Source: Planctomycetota bacterium (GTDB lineage Bacteria; Planctomycetota; Planctomycetia; Pirellulales; Pirellulaceae). From it: 64,000 nt of DNA. The notes beneath the pieces were generated by a model. That model did not search any database. It saw nothing but the letters and a program-made list of their open reading frames with translations, and had not been told where the DNA came from. Where the stretch lies: positions 26,806 to 90,805 of the forward strand of contig JAPLNL010000092.1 in assembly GCA_026692905.1 (NCBI GenBank). The letters run 5' to 3'. The translations under genes and the position numbers were made by a program. Shown here piece by piece: positions 1 to 9,500 of the stretch (position 1 is its first letter; the number at the start of each line of letters is the position of its first letter).

Positions 1-1
1 C

Positions 2-133
2 CTAGAGGCGATGAAACCACCTACAATCCGAAAACCGACGCAGCCAACCCGCGGTTCGCAGCGTCGTCGCATCGAAGACAAAAAGAATGTCGCCCAAAAG
101 AAACAAAACCGCTCGACCAATAATTGGGATTAA
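2..133 (+). CDS. C-terminal tail of an ArfB-like peptidyl-tRNA hydrolase (partial)
   Basis: The window opens inside a reading frame that ends at TAA 131-133. The visible 43 residues are strongly basic and contain RKPTQPTRGSQRRRIEDKK. This matches the layout of the tail of ArfB/YaeJ-type ribosome-rescue factors, where a PTR(P/T)TRGS-RR-x-KK tail enters the empty mRNA channel of a stalled ribosome. The GGQ catalytic domain would lie upstream, outside the window, so the call rests on the tail alone. The helicase gene begins 72 bases downstream on the same strand. An alternative is another basic-tailed RNA-binding protein. Confidence 0.6.
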   Translation, partial: LEAMKPPTIRKPTQPTRGSQRRRIEDKKNVAQKKQNRSTNNWD

Positions 134-205
134 TGATCTGTCTGATCTGTCCGATCTGTCCAAGGGATTACCTTAAATTGAGGTTGGTGCGTACAATGCC
201 AACCC

Positions 206-2707
206 ATGAAACAAGACATAAACACTCCACCCGTCGATCGCGATTCACTCGCTTCCGAGTATCTCGATCGACTTCTCTATCCGCCGTACCCTGTCCAAGA
301 GGAGGCGTTGCTAACTTGGTTTGCTTGCGAGCAAGGGATGCTGGTCTGTGCTCCGACGGGGACTGGAAAAACTCTTATCGCCGAAGCGGCCATTTACGAA
401 GCGCTTCGGACTGGCAAGAAGTGCTATTACACCACGCCATTGATCGCCTTGACCGATCAAAAGCTCACCGAGATTCAAGAGACGGCGGTGCGGTGGGGCT
501 ATCCTGCTAGCAGCATTGGATTGGTAACTGGCAATCGCCGTGTGAACCCCGATGCACCCGTTCTCGTCGTGGTCGCAGAGATTCTGCTCAATCGATTGAT
601 GCAAGATCCGGAGTCCTTTGATTCGGTTTCCTCTGTTGTGATGGACGAGTTCCATTCGTTCAATGATCCGGAACGCGGAATCGTTTGGGAACTAAGCCTT
701 GGTATGCTGCCACGCCACACTCGCATCATGCTTCTATCGGCAACCATCGGCAACAGCGTCGAGTTTTGCAGTTGGCTGATGCGGGCACACGGTCGCAACA
801 TGGAATTGGTTCAAAGCACCGACAGGAAAGTCCCGCTTCAATTCGAATATGTCGACGACGCCTACCTCGATGAACATTTGGAGCGAATCGCAGAAGGTGA
901 CGAAGCCAAACGAAGAACTCCAGGCTTGGTCTTTTGTTTCAACCGCGATCAATGTTGGCAGCTCGCCGAAGTACTCAAGGGCAAGAAGCTGATCGACAAA
1001 GAACGGCAAGCGATCTTGACCAAACGCATCGAAGCCTACGACTTCACGCAGGGTGCCGGGACGAAGCTCAAGCAAGTGCTCATCCGAGGAATCGGCGTCC
1101 ACCATGCTGGCTTGATGCCGAAGTATCGCCGGATCGTAGAACAGCTCTTTCAAGAAAAACTCCTGAGTATTTGCGTATGCACTGAGACGCTTTCGGCTGG
1201 CATCAATCTTCCAGCTCGCAGCGTCATTTTGCCGAGCATCGTCAAAGGGCCATGGGGTAAAAAGAAAATTGTCGAGCCTAGTTCTGCTCAGCAGATTTTT
1301 GGTCGAGCAGGTCGACCTCAGTTCGATTCGCAGGGTTTCGTTTATGTTTTAGCGCACGAAGATGACGTCAAGTATCTACGATGGAAAGCTCAGTACGAGC
1401 AGATTCCAGAGGATACCAAAGACCCAGGGTTGCTTCGAGCTCGCAAGGCCCTCAAAAAGAAGATGCCGACCAAGCGAGCGGGAGAAACGTATTGGACTCG
1501 CGAACAGTTCGAAAAACTCAGGCTGGCGCCAGCGGCCAGACTCGCGAGCAAAGGACTCTTGCCGTGGCGCTTGTTGGCTTACATGCTTTTGAATTCGTCC
1601 GATGTGCAACCGCTAAGAGATTTGGTTGGACGTCGTTTGTTACCCTCAAATGAGATTCCACAGGCGCAGCGGGAGCTCAATCAGATGCTCGTTACCTTGT
1701 GGTCCGCTGGTTATATCGACCTATCGCCAAAGCCGACGCCGATTGCAAATGCACCTTCGAGCAAAGATGCAAATGGAAAGGAAAAGAGCAAAGCTGAGCC
1801 GGATCGTAAGCCCTGGATTGCGTTCTCGGTCGAGCCCGATGCGAACGCTGTGGACGCGAGCGAGGTTGTCGATGATGAGGAAGATGAAGTCGAAGCAGCC
1901 GTCTCGATTGACGGGGCCGAGATTCGTTACGAATTGGATACGTATCGCCCTGAGAAGGCTGTGCCAACCGAAAAGTTGGAGTTGCTTGTTCAACTGCGAA
2001 GCGTGAATCCGATTTTCGGGTTGTTCATGATCGACCTGTTGCAGCATGCCGACGAAGCCGAACGCATTCAGGCTCTGGAAAGCGTCTTGGAGTTGCCCGC
2101 CAACATCTCGAAACTGGTCGCTTGTCCGCCGCCTGATATTATCCCATTTGGTCCACTCGCAACGAATGTATTGCACCCGAAACTACTTGAACTCGGCTTG
2201 GCTGGCTCGTCTGAGCTGATGGGGCAGTGGGAGAAAAAAGAGGAGCCTGATCTTGAGAAGCTGGCATCGGAGACCGGTGGTACTTCGCGAACTTGGAATG
2301 ACAAATGGGAACCGCCGCCACCTCCCGCTTTGGCGTTGGCGGAGAAGATGCGGCGGCTCTTCAACCATGAATTTCCTCGCGTTCACGATTTGTATACACG
2401 TGGAGTTTGGGTGGTAGGTGAGTTGCTTGAATTCAATTGCGAATTCAATAAGTACATTTTGGCCAAGGGGTTTCAGAAGCAAGAGGGGCTCTTGTTCCGC
2501 CATGTGCTTCGATTCATTTTATTGGCCGAAGAGATCAGCCAAATCGCTCCCGAGAGCACGAACGAGGAAACTTGGGAAAAGCCTTGGGATGCGCTCATCG
2601 AACGATTGACCGAATGCTGTCGACAAGTGGATGCCGAGAGCACAGACAAACTGCTTCAGGACGATCGAGAGGCGACGGCTCTATTGCGTTCGGCGGCCAA
2701 GAAATAG
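206..2707 (+). CDS. Ski2-like DExH-box helicase
   Basis: An 833-residue superfamily 2 helicase. Visible motifs in order: Walker A APTGTGKT (about residues 49-56), a TTPLIALTDQK motif Ia, motif II DEFH (about 147-150), motif III LLSATIGN, GLVFCFNRDQ, motif V CTETLSAGINLPARS and motif VI QQIFGRAGRPQFD (about 363). The long, variable C-terminal half has an acidic stretch near residues 540-570. Motif spacing and the GINLPARSVI string fit the Ski2/Mtr4/Hel308 branch, so ATP-driven RNA or DNA unwinding is likely; the substrate cannot be read from sequence. The start ATG (MKQDINTPP) is the first in frame after the upstream stop. The 3' end overlaps the convergent nagB by 52 bases. Confidence 0.9.
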   Translation: MKQDINTPPVDRDSLASEYLDRLLYPPYPVQEEALLTWFACEQGMLVCAPTGTGKTLIAEAAIYEALRTGKKCYYTTPLIALTDQKLTEIQETAVRWGYPASSIGLVTGNRRVNPDAPVLVVVAEILLNRLMQDPESFDSVSSVVMDEFHSFNDPERGIVWELSLGMLPRHTRIMLLSATIGNSVEFCSWLMRAHGRNMELVQSTDRKVPLQFEYVDDAYLDEHLERIAEGDEAKRRTPGLVFCFNRDQCWQLAEVLKGKKLIDKERQAILTKRIEAYDFTQGAGTKLKQVLIRGIGVHHAGLMPKYRRIVEQLFQEKLLSICVCTETLSAGINLPARSVILPSIVKGPWGKKKIVEPSSAQQIFGRAGRPQFDSQGFVYVLAHEDDVKYLRWKAQYEQIPEDTKDPGLLRARKALKKKMPTKRAGETYWTREQFEKLRLAPAARLASKGLLPWRLLAYMLLNSSDVQPLRDLVGRRLLPSNEIPQAQRELNQMLVTLWSAGYIDLSPKPTPIANAPSSKDANGKEKSKAEPDRKPWIAFSVEPDANAVDASEVVDDEEDEVEAAVSIDGAEIRYELDTYRPEKAVPTEKLELLVQLRSVNPIFGLFMIDLLQHADEAERIQALESVLELPANISKLVACPPPDIIPFGPLATNVLHPKLLELGLAGSSELMGQWEKKEEPDLEKLASETGGTSRTWNDKWEPPPPPALALAEKMRRLFNHEFPRVHDLYTRGVWVVGELLEFNCEFNKYILAKGFQKQEGLLFRHVLRFILLAEEISQIAPESTNEETWEKPWDALIERLTECCRQVDAESTDKLLQDDREATALLRSAAKK

Positions 2708-3453
2708 TCGACGTTGGCTAAGCTGCTGGCCGCATCGCGATCGATGGCCAGCGTTACGTTGGGGTGCAATTGCAAAGCGCTAGCGGGGACTGACGCAGTG
2801 ATAGGCCCCTCGACGGTATCCCGAATCGCCTTTGCCTTGCCGGTGCCTGTTGCAAGCAAAAGGATCGTTTGGCCTTCGAGGATGGTTTGGATTCCCATGG
2901 TAAGTGCCGTGTGCGGAACATCTTGGATACTACCGAAATAGCGAGCGTTGTCTTGGCGTGTTCGTTCGGTCAGTGTTTTGACGCGGGTGCGTGAACCGAG
3001 TGAGGAACCGATTTCGTTGAATCCGATGTGGGCATCGGCGCCGATACCGAGAATCTGGAGATCGATACCGCCTGCCTGTTCGATTTGCAGCTCGAAGGCT
3101 TCAGCGCTCTTTTGCAGTTCGACATCGTGAGTGATCGGGACATGCGTCATCGCGAGATCAATGTCGATATGCTTGAAGAGATTTTCGAGCATGTAGTAAT
3201 GGTAGCTGCAAGGGCTATCTGGTGGGACGCCGATGTATTCGTCGAGGTTAAATGTTTCGACGTTGGCAAACGTAATTTCGCGACGAGCGTTACGAGCGAT
3301 CAGTTCACGATAGAGGCCGAGTGGTGTACCACCGGTTGCCAGTCCGAGTACGGCGCCAAAACCTTTTGCATTGCGTTCCTTGAGCAAGGTGCAGACTTCG
3401 TCTGCAGCGAATTGGGTTACGGATTCAGAGGATTCTAAAATGACAACTCGCAA
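2656..3453 (-). CDS. nagB: Glucosamine-6-phosphate deaminase
   Basis: 265 residues, the usual NagB length. The enzyme converts glucosamine 6-phosphate to fructose 6-phosphate plus ammonia, feeding amino-sugar carbon into glycolysis. Visible family features: the phosphate loop GLATGGTPLGLY, the ETFNLDEYIG segment with the catalytic Asp, GIGADAHIGFNEIGSS carrying the Asp-His-Glu set, and SRTRVKTLT. The usual GHIAFNEPGSS is slightly altered (Ala for Gly, Ile for Pro) but the catalytic residues remain. Its last 52 bases are antisense to the end of the helicase gene. No nagA is adjacent. Confidence 0.93.
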   Translation of the reverse strand: MRVVILESSESVTQFAADEVCTLLKERNAKGFGAVLGLATGGTPLGLYRELIARNARREITFANVETFNLDEYIGVPPDSPCSYHYYMLENLFKHIDIDLAMTHVPITHDVELQKSAEAFELQIEQAGGIDLQILGIGADAHIGFNEIGSSLGSRTRVKTLTERTRQDNARYFGSIQDVPHTALTMGIQTILEGQTILLLATGTGKAKAIRDTVEGPITASVPASALQLHPNVTLAIDRDAASSLANVDYFLAAERNRAVASRSS

Positions 3454-3499
3454 AGAAGCGTTTCCTGATAGAGGTGTAAGGAAAAAGCAGCAAAGTCTG

Positions 3500-3610
3500 C
3501 CTCCCTCTGGGAGGGGCGGCCAGAGGCCGGGGAGGGTGCGCTGACTTGTGCTATTGCACCTGGCACTTTACCCTCCCCTCGCTTCGCTCGACCCTCCCAG
3601 CGGGAGGGTG
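3500..3610. repeat. Dispersed inverted repeat, family C (copy 1)
   Basis: A 111-base element bounded by CTCCCTCTGGGAGGGG on the left and CTCCCAGCGGGAGGGTG on the right, with an internal CCTCCCCTCGCTTCGCTCGA segment. Each end is itself a small palindrome. Related copies lie at 53199-53312 and 57647-57772. It sits between nagB and the secreted-protein gene and has no coding capacity. Confidence 0.85.
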
Positions 3611-3666
3611 TCTAAACTCGAATGACGAGACGTTGACTATGGCACAATAGATGAGCCTACTACAAA

Positions 3667-4224
3667 TTACTTGTTCTTCAAGCCGTCGATCATCTTGATG
3701 AAGTCTTCACGCATCTTGGCGATCGTATCTTTGGGGCCAGTGGCTTTCACGAAGATCAAGGCACCATCTTTTTGTTCGAGAATCGCGCTGAGCATCTTGT
3801 AGTTCTCTTGCTTCTTCACCGGGGTATTTGGCCCTTTGGATTCTTTGAAGGTGCCTTCGATTTCGACGATGTGCGCTATCGTCTTGTCGACGTCCTTCTT
3901 CTCGACTTTTGTGTTTTCCTTGGTTGCACCTTCGAATTGGCCAATCCATCGTGCGATGTTGGGCTCGACGCCACCGCCAGCTGATGAAATAGTGATCCGA
4001 GCAGTTCCGTCACCTTCAGCTGGAAACCGGAACTCGTTGTCAATCATCATGCCTGGCGGAACAGTCTTCCATGATTCAGGTTTGGTGATGACAACTTTGC
4101 CGCGACCGATTTCCAGTACTTCGGCTTTCGCAGCCGCTTCCTTTTTTTCTGTTTTGTCTTGGCAGAGGGCGGGTTGAACGAATACGCAAAGGGTTGCAAG
4201 AGCCAGCAAATTTCGCCAATTCAT
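3667..4224 (-). CDS. Secreted protein of unknown function
   Basis: 185 residues starting with a clear signal peptide (MNWRNLLALATLCVFVQPAL, cleavage probably after ALC/Q). The mature part has an EIGRGKVVITKPESW segment and alternating beta-strand-like stretches, ending in a lysine-rich helix. No catalytic motif is visible. The pattern (a short strand-rich secreted domain with a KPxxW segment) resembles small conserved planctomycete exported proteins, but no function is assigned. It is a stand-alone gene flanked on both sides by inverted repeats (3500-3610 and 4284-4337). Confidence 0.8.
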   Translation of the reverse strand: MNWRNLLALATLCVFVQPALCQDKTEKKEAAAKAEVLEIGRGKVVITKPESWKTVPPGMMIDNEFRFPAEGDGTARITISSAGGGVEPNIARWIGQFEGATKENTKVEKKDVDKTIAHIVEIEGTFKESKGPNTPVKKQENYKMLSAILEQKDGALIFVKATGPKDTIAKMREDFIKMIDGLKNK

Positions 4225-4283
4225 CGATAGATCTCCAGTAGGATGTTGGTTTTGACGAGCGGCAGGATAAAAACTCTCGATCT

Positions 4284-4337
4284 GTAGCTGGATTCGCCAG
4301 TATTCAGCTTGTTGTGAATTCTGGCGAATCCAGCTAC
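4284..4337. repeat. Inverted repeat, family F (copy 1)
   Basis: Arms GTAGCTGGATTCGCCAG and CTGGCGAATCCAGCTAC pair perfectly over 17 bases, and the inner TATTCA/TGAATT extends the stem nearly to a short loop. It lies between the divergent secreted-protein gene and nadC. A relative with the same outer ends but a different core is at 27471-27524. Confidence 0.85.
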
Positions 4338-4526
4338 GGTAGTTTTCTTTCCGCCGTCCGCCCTAGGGGCTGTTTGATAGGGAAATATTGGGGAGAATCG
4401 AGGTTTCCAACTCGAAAACGGGCGAAGGCTCGGTTTCTCAAGTCTCCCGCTTCGATACACTATACGATTGCGACCGAATTGACCAGTATCGCATCCTCAC
4501 TTCAGGAACGTATTTCAGGGTTCAGC

Positions 4527-5453
4527 ATGCCGACCGACTACCGCTCACAAACGATTGATGCTGCGTTGCTAGACGATTTGTCACATCTGGTGCGGCTTGC
4601 GATTCGGGAGGATCTCGATCGAACAGGCGATCTCACGACCTTGGCTTTGGTCCCACAGGGAATACAGGGTTCTGCCGTGATTTTGCCTCGTGTGGCAGGT
4701 GTGGCTGCTGGTGTGGAGTTGATCGAAGCCATACTGCAGGAGTTGGATTCACCGATCACTTGGACTCAGCATTTGGGGGACGGCGAGCGATTCGAACCCA
4801 AGCAGCCGATTGCGACTCTGGCAGGAGAGACTCGCGATTTACTGACTTGCGAGCGAACCATTCTGAACTTTCTCGGTCGGCTCTTTGGAATCGCAACTTT
4901 GACGAGCCGATACGTTTCCGAGATCGAAGGAAGCAAGGCTCGTGTTTACGATACTCGCAAGACGACGCCGGGTTGGCGCCGACTAGAGAAGTATGCGGTT
5001 CGATGTGGCGGCGGTCGGAACCATCGTTTGGGTTTGTATGACGGCATCTTGATCAAGGACAATCATCTTGCATGCCGAGCCTCCAAGGATGGGCGGTTGC
5101 TCGATCCGGGAAAGGCCGTGGAGATCGCTAAAAGCTTTTTGGTTAGCGGTGCTTATCGATTTGAGGCTCCGCCTATGATTGAGATCGAGATCGATCGCGT
5201 TAGTCAATTGGAGTCCGCGTTGAAAGCGTTTCCAGACATTGTGTTGCTCGACAACATGAATTGCGATCTTTTGAAGGAATGCGTAGAGATACGGGACCGT
5301 ATGGCACCTTCGGTTGAATTGGAAGCTTCTGGCGGCGTCAACTTGGCCACCATTGGCAACATTGCGTTAACCGGTGTCGATCGAATCAGTGTGGGAGCCC
5401 TCACACATTCGGCCATCAATTTGGATTTAGGGCTTGATTGGATATTGAACTAA
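4527..5453 (+). CDS. nadC: Nicotinate-nucleotide pyrophosphorylase (quinolinate phosphoribosyltransferase)
   Basis: 308 residues from ATG 4527 (MPTDYRSQ); the frame stays open upstream but those codons run through the family F repeat and look non-coding. NadC makes nicotinate mononucleotide from quinolinate and PRPP in de novo NAD synthesis. Visible hallmarks: REDLDRTGDLTT near the N-terminus, ERTILNFLGRLFGIATLTSR, the DTRKTTPGWRRLEKYAV segment with PRPP/quinolinate-binding Arg and Lys, GGGRNHRLGLYDGILIKDNH, and a C-terminal EASGGVNLATIGNIALTGVD phosphate-binding strand. Its stop overlaps the start of the next gene (TAATG), so the two are translationally linked. Confidence 0.95.
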   Translation: MPTDYRSQTIDAALLDDLSHLVRLAIREDLDRTGDLTTLALVPQGIQGSAVILPRVAGVAAGVELIEAILQELDSPITWTQHLGDGERFEPKQPIATLAGETRDLLTCERTILNFLGRLFGIATLTSRYVSEIEGSKARVYDTRKTTPGWRRLEKYAVRCGGGRNHRLGLYDGILIKDNHLACRASKDGRLLDPGKAVEIAKSFLVSGAYRFEAPPMIEIEIDRVSQLESALKAFPDIVLLDNMNCDLLKECVEIRDRMAPSVELEASGGVNLATIGNIALTGVDRISVGALTHSAINLDLGLDWILN

Positions 5454-6334
5454 TGGCGAAACACAACTTTGAGGCAAAGAAATTTCGAGTCAAAGAGGGA
5501 GAGTCCATCAAGCTCAGCAAGATCTCGACCAGGGCGGGCAATGAACTTGTCAAGAAAGCGGATGGCATCGAGGCGTTGAAGGACGACAACACAGCATTGC
5601 AGGAGGCCCAAAATCGTTTGTTTGCTGGCGGGCAACGATCTTTGCTCGTGATCTTGCAGGGGATGGATGCATCCGGAAAAGACGGAACGGTCAGTCATGT
5701 GATCAACGGCGTCAATCCGCAAGGAGTTCGGATCTACAGTTTTCGTGCTCCAAATACGGAAGAAGTTCAGCACCATTTTCTGTGGCGCCCGATGCGATTT
5801 TTGCCTTCACGCGGCATGATCTCGATCTTCAATCGATCTTATTACGAAGAGGTCATGGTGGTGCGCGTCCACCCGGAGTTTCTTGGCCCGCAAAATTTGC
5901 CTCCGTTCAAAAAGCCGATGGATCTTTGGAAGCAACGCTACGAGGAGATTCGGGTTTTTGAGCAAACGCTGGTTCACAGTGGAACGAGCGTACTCAAGTT
6001 CTACTTGCATGTTTCTAGAGAGGTACAAAAGACGAGACTGCTTGAGCGGCTAACGCAGCCGGAAAAGCGATGGAAGTTCAACGAGCGGGACTTAGAAGAG
6101 CGCAAGCTTTGGGAAAAGTACGAAGAAGCCATCGAAGATGCGTTGCCAGCCACGAGCAGGAAATCGACTCCTTGGTACATTATACCAGCGGACGACAAAT
6201 GGTATGCTCGAGCTGCGGTGGCTGACATCATCGCAGGTCATTTGGAGTCGCTCGATTTGCAGTATCCGAAAGTCTCTCCGGAAGACGAGGCTAAATTCGC
6301 ATTGCTTGCAAAGCAGCTACAAGAGCAGGAATAG
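5453..6334 (+). CDS. PPK2-family polyphosphate:nucleotide phosphotransferase
   Basis: 293 residues from ATG 5453, which shares its A with the nadC stop. PPK2 enzymes move phosphate between polyphosphate and AMP, ADP or other nucleotides. Visible: Walker A GMDASGKDGT near residue 70, the FNRSYYEEVMVVRVHPEFL segment (Walker B region typical of the polyphosphate-nucleotide phosphotransferase subgroup), and RWKFNERDLEERKLWEKY, a lid-like charged helix. Which nucleotide is preferred cannot be read by eye. Coupling to nadC may link nucleotide supply with NAD synthesis (inference). Confidence 0.93.
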   Translation: MAKHNFEAKKFRVKEGESIKLSKISTRAGNELVKKADGIEALKDDNTALQEAQNRLFAGGQRSLLVILQGMDASGKDGTVSHVINGVNPQGVRIYSFRAPNTEEVQHHFLWRPMRFLPSRGMISIFNRSYYEEVMVVRVHPEFLGPQNLPPFKKPMDLWKQRYEEIRVFEQTLVHSGTSVLKFYLHVSREVQKTRLLERLTQPEKRWKFNERDLEERKLWEKYEEAIEDALPATSRKSTPWYIIPADDKWYARAAVADIIAGHLESLDLQYPKVSPEDEAKFALLAKQLQEQE

Positions 6335-6438
6335 ATAAAAATCGGTATGATTCAGTGCGTCCTCGCTGAGGTTTTATTGGCCGTTGGACGCTAGGAGTCC
6401 GTCTTGCCTTGAGCCCAACAAAACACTTGAGGGAATTT

Positions 6439-6500
6439 GGGAGGGCGAGGCTCCTGCCGAGCCATTTAAGGATCAAGCTCGGCAGGAGCCTCGCCCTCCC
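6439..6500. repeat. 24-bp perfect inverted repeat, family B (copy 1)
   Basis: Arms at 6439-6462 and 6477-6500 are perfect reverse complements, with the core CGGCAGGAGCCTCGCCCTCC and a 14-base loop. It lies in the spacer between PPK2 and the giant propeller gene and could form a strong hairpin. Other copies are at 23562-23620, 23670-23730 and 34816-34919. Confidence 0.9.
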
Positions 6501-6595
6501 GATGAAATTGCAAGCAATTCCAAAAGAAAGCGAGACGGCCCCAATCGCAAACAAACATGTTACGTCGCAAGTTTCAAATCATTTGGACTGAAGAA

Positions 6596-9500
6596 ATGCA
6601 AAACCAACGGATGGGTTCCTCAATTCGATACCGAGCCGAGATCGTATTCGTTGCGTTCTTGGCTGTAATGGCGACCCAGTCAGGCCAATCGATTGGTCAA
6701 GTTGGCAGGCCACGTCCGCGGATGGCTCAGCTGAGCATGGAGGTAGCGTTGATGTCAGCCCCGCGCGAAGTCATGGTGCTCTTGGACGAAGCCGAGGAAG
6801 GCATCAAAAAAGAGCAATGGGGGGAAGCAACCTTTGCCTTAGGGATTTTGCTCGGGCTTGAGGAGTCACGCCAAGCGGACCTCACCGGCGCGGATTTCTT
6901 CATTCTCGATGAATACGTTCCGATCGGGCCGGGTGAGATTCCCAAAATACCTGGTCAGCAGGTGCCGGGGCAACTCGCTCCGGTTCAACCGCCAAAGCAA
7001 CCCGAGGCCAAGACGTTGAACGGTTCGAGGTCGACGGTTTTCAAACGCGTTTATGAGCTCATCGAATCGCTCCCAATTGAAGCGACCAAGATCGTGGATT
7101 TGCGGTACGGAACCCAGGCTGAGCAGTTGTTGGAAGATGCGATTTCTCATTCGGACTGGGAGCGGGTCGCTTCGGTTGCGAGTAAATATGGGTTTACAAG
7201 CGCTGGTCAAGATGCGAGCGTGATTCTGGGCCAGCACTGGCTTCGCAAAGGGGACGCACGACGGGCCTCGCGCTTGTTTAGCAAAGCGTTCCGACAAAGG
7301 AGTGCGGCGGAGAGGTATGGTCCTGAGCTTGGAATCCTCGCAGCCTCAACTCTTTACAGTGCTGGAATGGAGTCGGAGGCATTGAGTGTTTTTGAGTCGA
7401 CACGGACGCAATTCAAGCAAGGCGAGTTCAATTGGAAAGGAACGAAGGTCAGTTGGGATGGGCGGTCGTTGCTTTCGAAAACCGATTTTGACAAAATCGA
7501 ATTGTCCGGTCAGCAGTCCATCGAGCGGGTCATCAAACAGCCATACTATCAAAGTGGAATCGCAACTCGGAATGCAGACACCAATGCGGGGATTCCACTG
7601 CCTTTCTTGTCGTGGCATGCGGAGCTCCATGAGTCGGAACCTCACAAAGAGAATCTCGAACTAACGCTCAAACAAAAATTGCCAGATGGTCGATCGAGCC
7701 TTATTCCATCTAGGTACCCGATCAGTGTGGGACCGTGGATCATTACATCGACGTACGACCAGCGGATCGTTGCAATCGATGCGTTAACGGGAGTTCTGCG
7801 ATGGAAGTGTGACTACAGCGGGATGCCGATGGGCTTTGCTATGGATCGGTACCTTGGGCGTGATGGCCATTCCTATAACTTGCCAGCACCTGACTATCTT
7901 GCCAAGCGGGTTTGGGGAGAAACGCTGCTGGGAGGTATTTCGAGTGACGGGGAGCGAATCTACAACATTAGTGAAATGCCTGCGTTTGACATTGCGGAGA
8001 GTTTTGCGCTTGGTCCGAATGCTCGAGTTTCGAAACCCAAAGGAACGCCAAGTTACAACGTCTTGCAATGTTGGAGCGTGAGAGACGAAGGGCTTGCGAA
8101 ATGGGAAGTGGGGGGACAAAAAAGCACAACGGAACCAAAGCTTTCTGGTACGTTGTTTCTTGGTGCTCCGCTTCCACACGAAAACGAACTGCTTGTGCTT
8201 GGCGAGTTAAACAGCGATCTCTTTTTGCATAGCATCGAGCCGGAAACTGGCAAGCTGCGATGGCGACAACCGCTTACGACAAATTACGGCACCCTGGCCA
8301 ACGACCTATTGCGCAGAAGCACTGGTGCGGTCCCGGCTGTCGACGGTTCCATCGTCATCTGCCCAACCCTCTCGGGCTATTTGGTTGCGTATGACAAAGC
8401 TAGTCGCTCGATATTGTGGGCGTTCAAGTATCCGATTCGACCGGACCTATCCACATCCAACCAGGCGAGTGCCTTTGGTGGCCAAATGGATTTGGCTGAC
8501 TTGTCCCCACTGACGCCGAGGTCCGCCGACAATTCGGTCGTCATCAGCGACGGAGTTGTGCTTTTTGCCCCCGCCGACGGACTTGACGCATATGGTATCC
8601 AGATCGAAGACGGCAAGTTGCTTTGGAAGCTCAGTAATTCTAGCAATGCTCCAATACGCTACATTGCGGGAGCTTGGGACAATACTGCCGTAGTTGTGTG
8701 TCAGCAGTCGGTGGTGGCGGTAGATCTCAAGAGCGGCAAGAGCAAGTGGCCGAAGATCGATTTCCCTGAATCGCAACAAGTCATCGGCCGTGGCGTGCGA
8801 AAGCAGGGAACGTATTTGGTGCCGATTTCCGGTCAAAAGATATTGCAAATAGACTTGCTTAAGGGAACGTTGGCAGACTCCGTGCGCGTCGAGCAGCCGC
8901 TAGGGAACTTGATTTCGGTTGGCGATCGTTTGATATGCGCAACGCCGTTCGAGTTGGATTGTTATTCGGTCCGTGAAGCCTTTCAGACTCAGCTGAAAGA
9001 TGAGCTTCAACGCAATTCGACTTCGGTCTCGGGGCTTGCTCGCCAAAGCGAATTGGCGTTGGCCAAAGAGGACTTTGATGGTGCGTTAGATTACCTTGAG
9101 CAAGCTAGGAAGATTGATCCAAACAATTCGGATGTTATTCTTTTGATCAACAAGGCTGGGATGGCTGCTTTGACTGCGGACTTTGACAAATACGCCAGTC
9201 GTGTAGACCTATTGGGCAATCTTGTTGTTGATAGGGACAAAGCTCCTTATCTTCGGTTGCTCATCAAGGGATTTCAGAATCAGGGGCGAAACAAGGAGAC
9301 ATTGGCAACTTTGTTTGAAATGTCTCATTTGCGAACGTCTCAACGACAGGAACAAATGTCCGGGGTTGCAAATATTGAATTGTCCTCGCAATGGTCGATC
9401 CAAGAGGACCGATGGATTTCAACTGAGTTTCGCAATGTGATACCCAAACTGACCTCGAAGGAATTGGAGGACCTGAAGCCACAAATCGCGTTGGAAATAG

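Noticed and set aside
124..510. 128-residue plus-strand ORF over the helicase start
   Set aside because: Out-of-frame shadow of the helicase N-terminus, which has clear motifs in the other frame.
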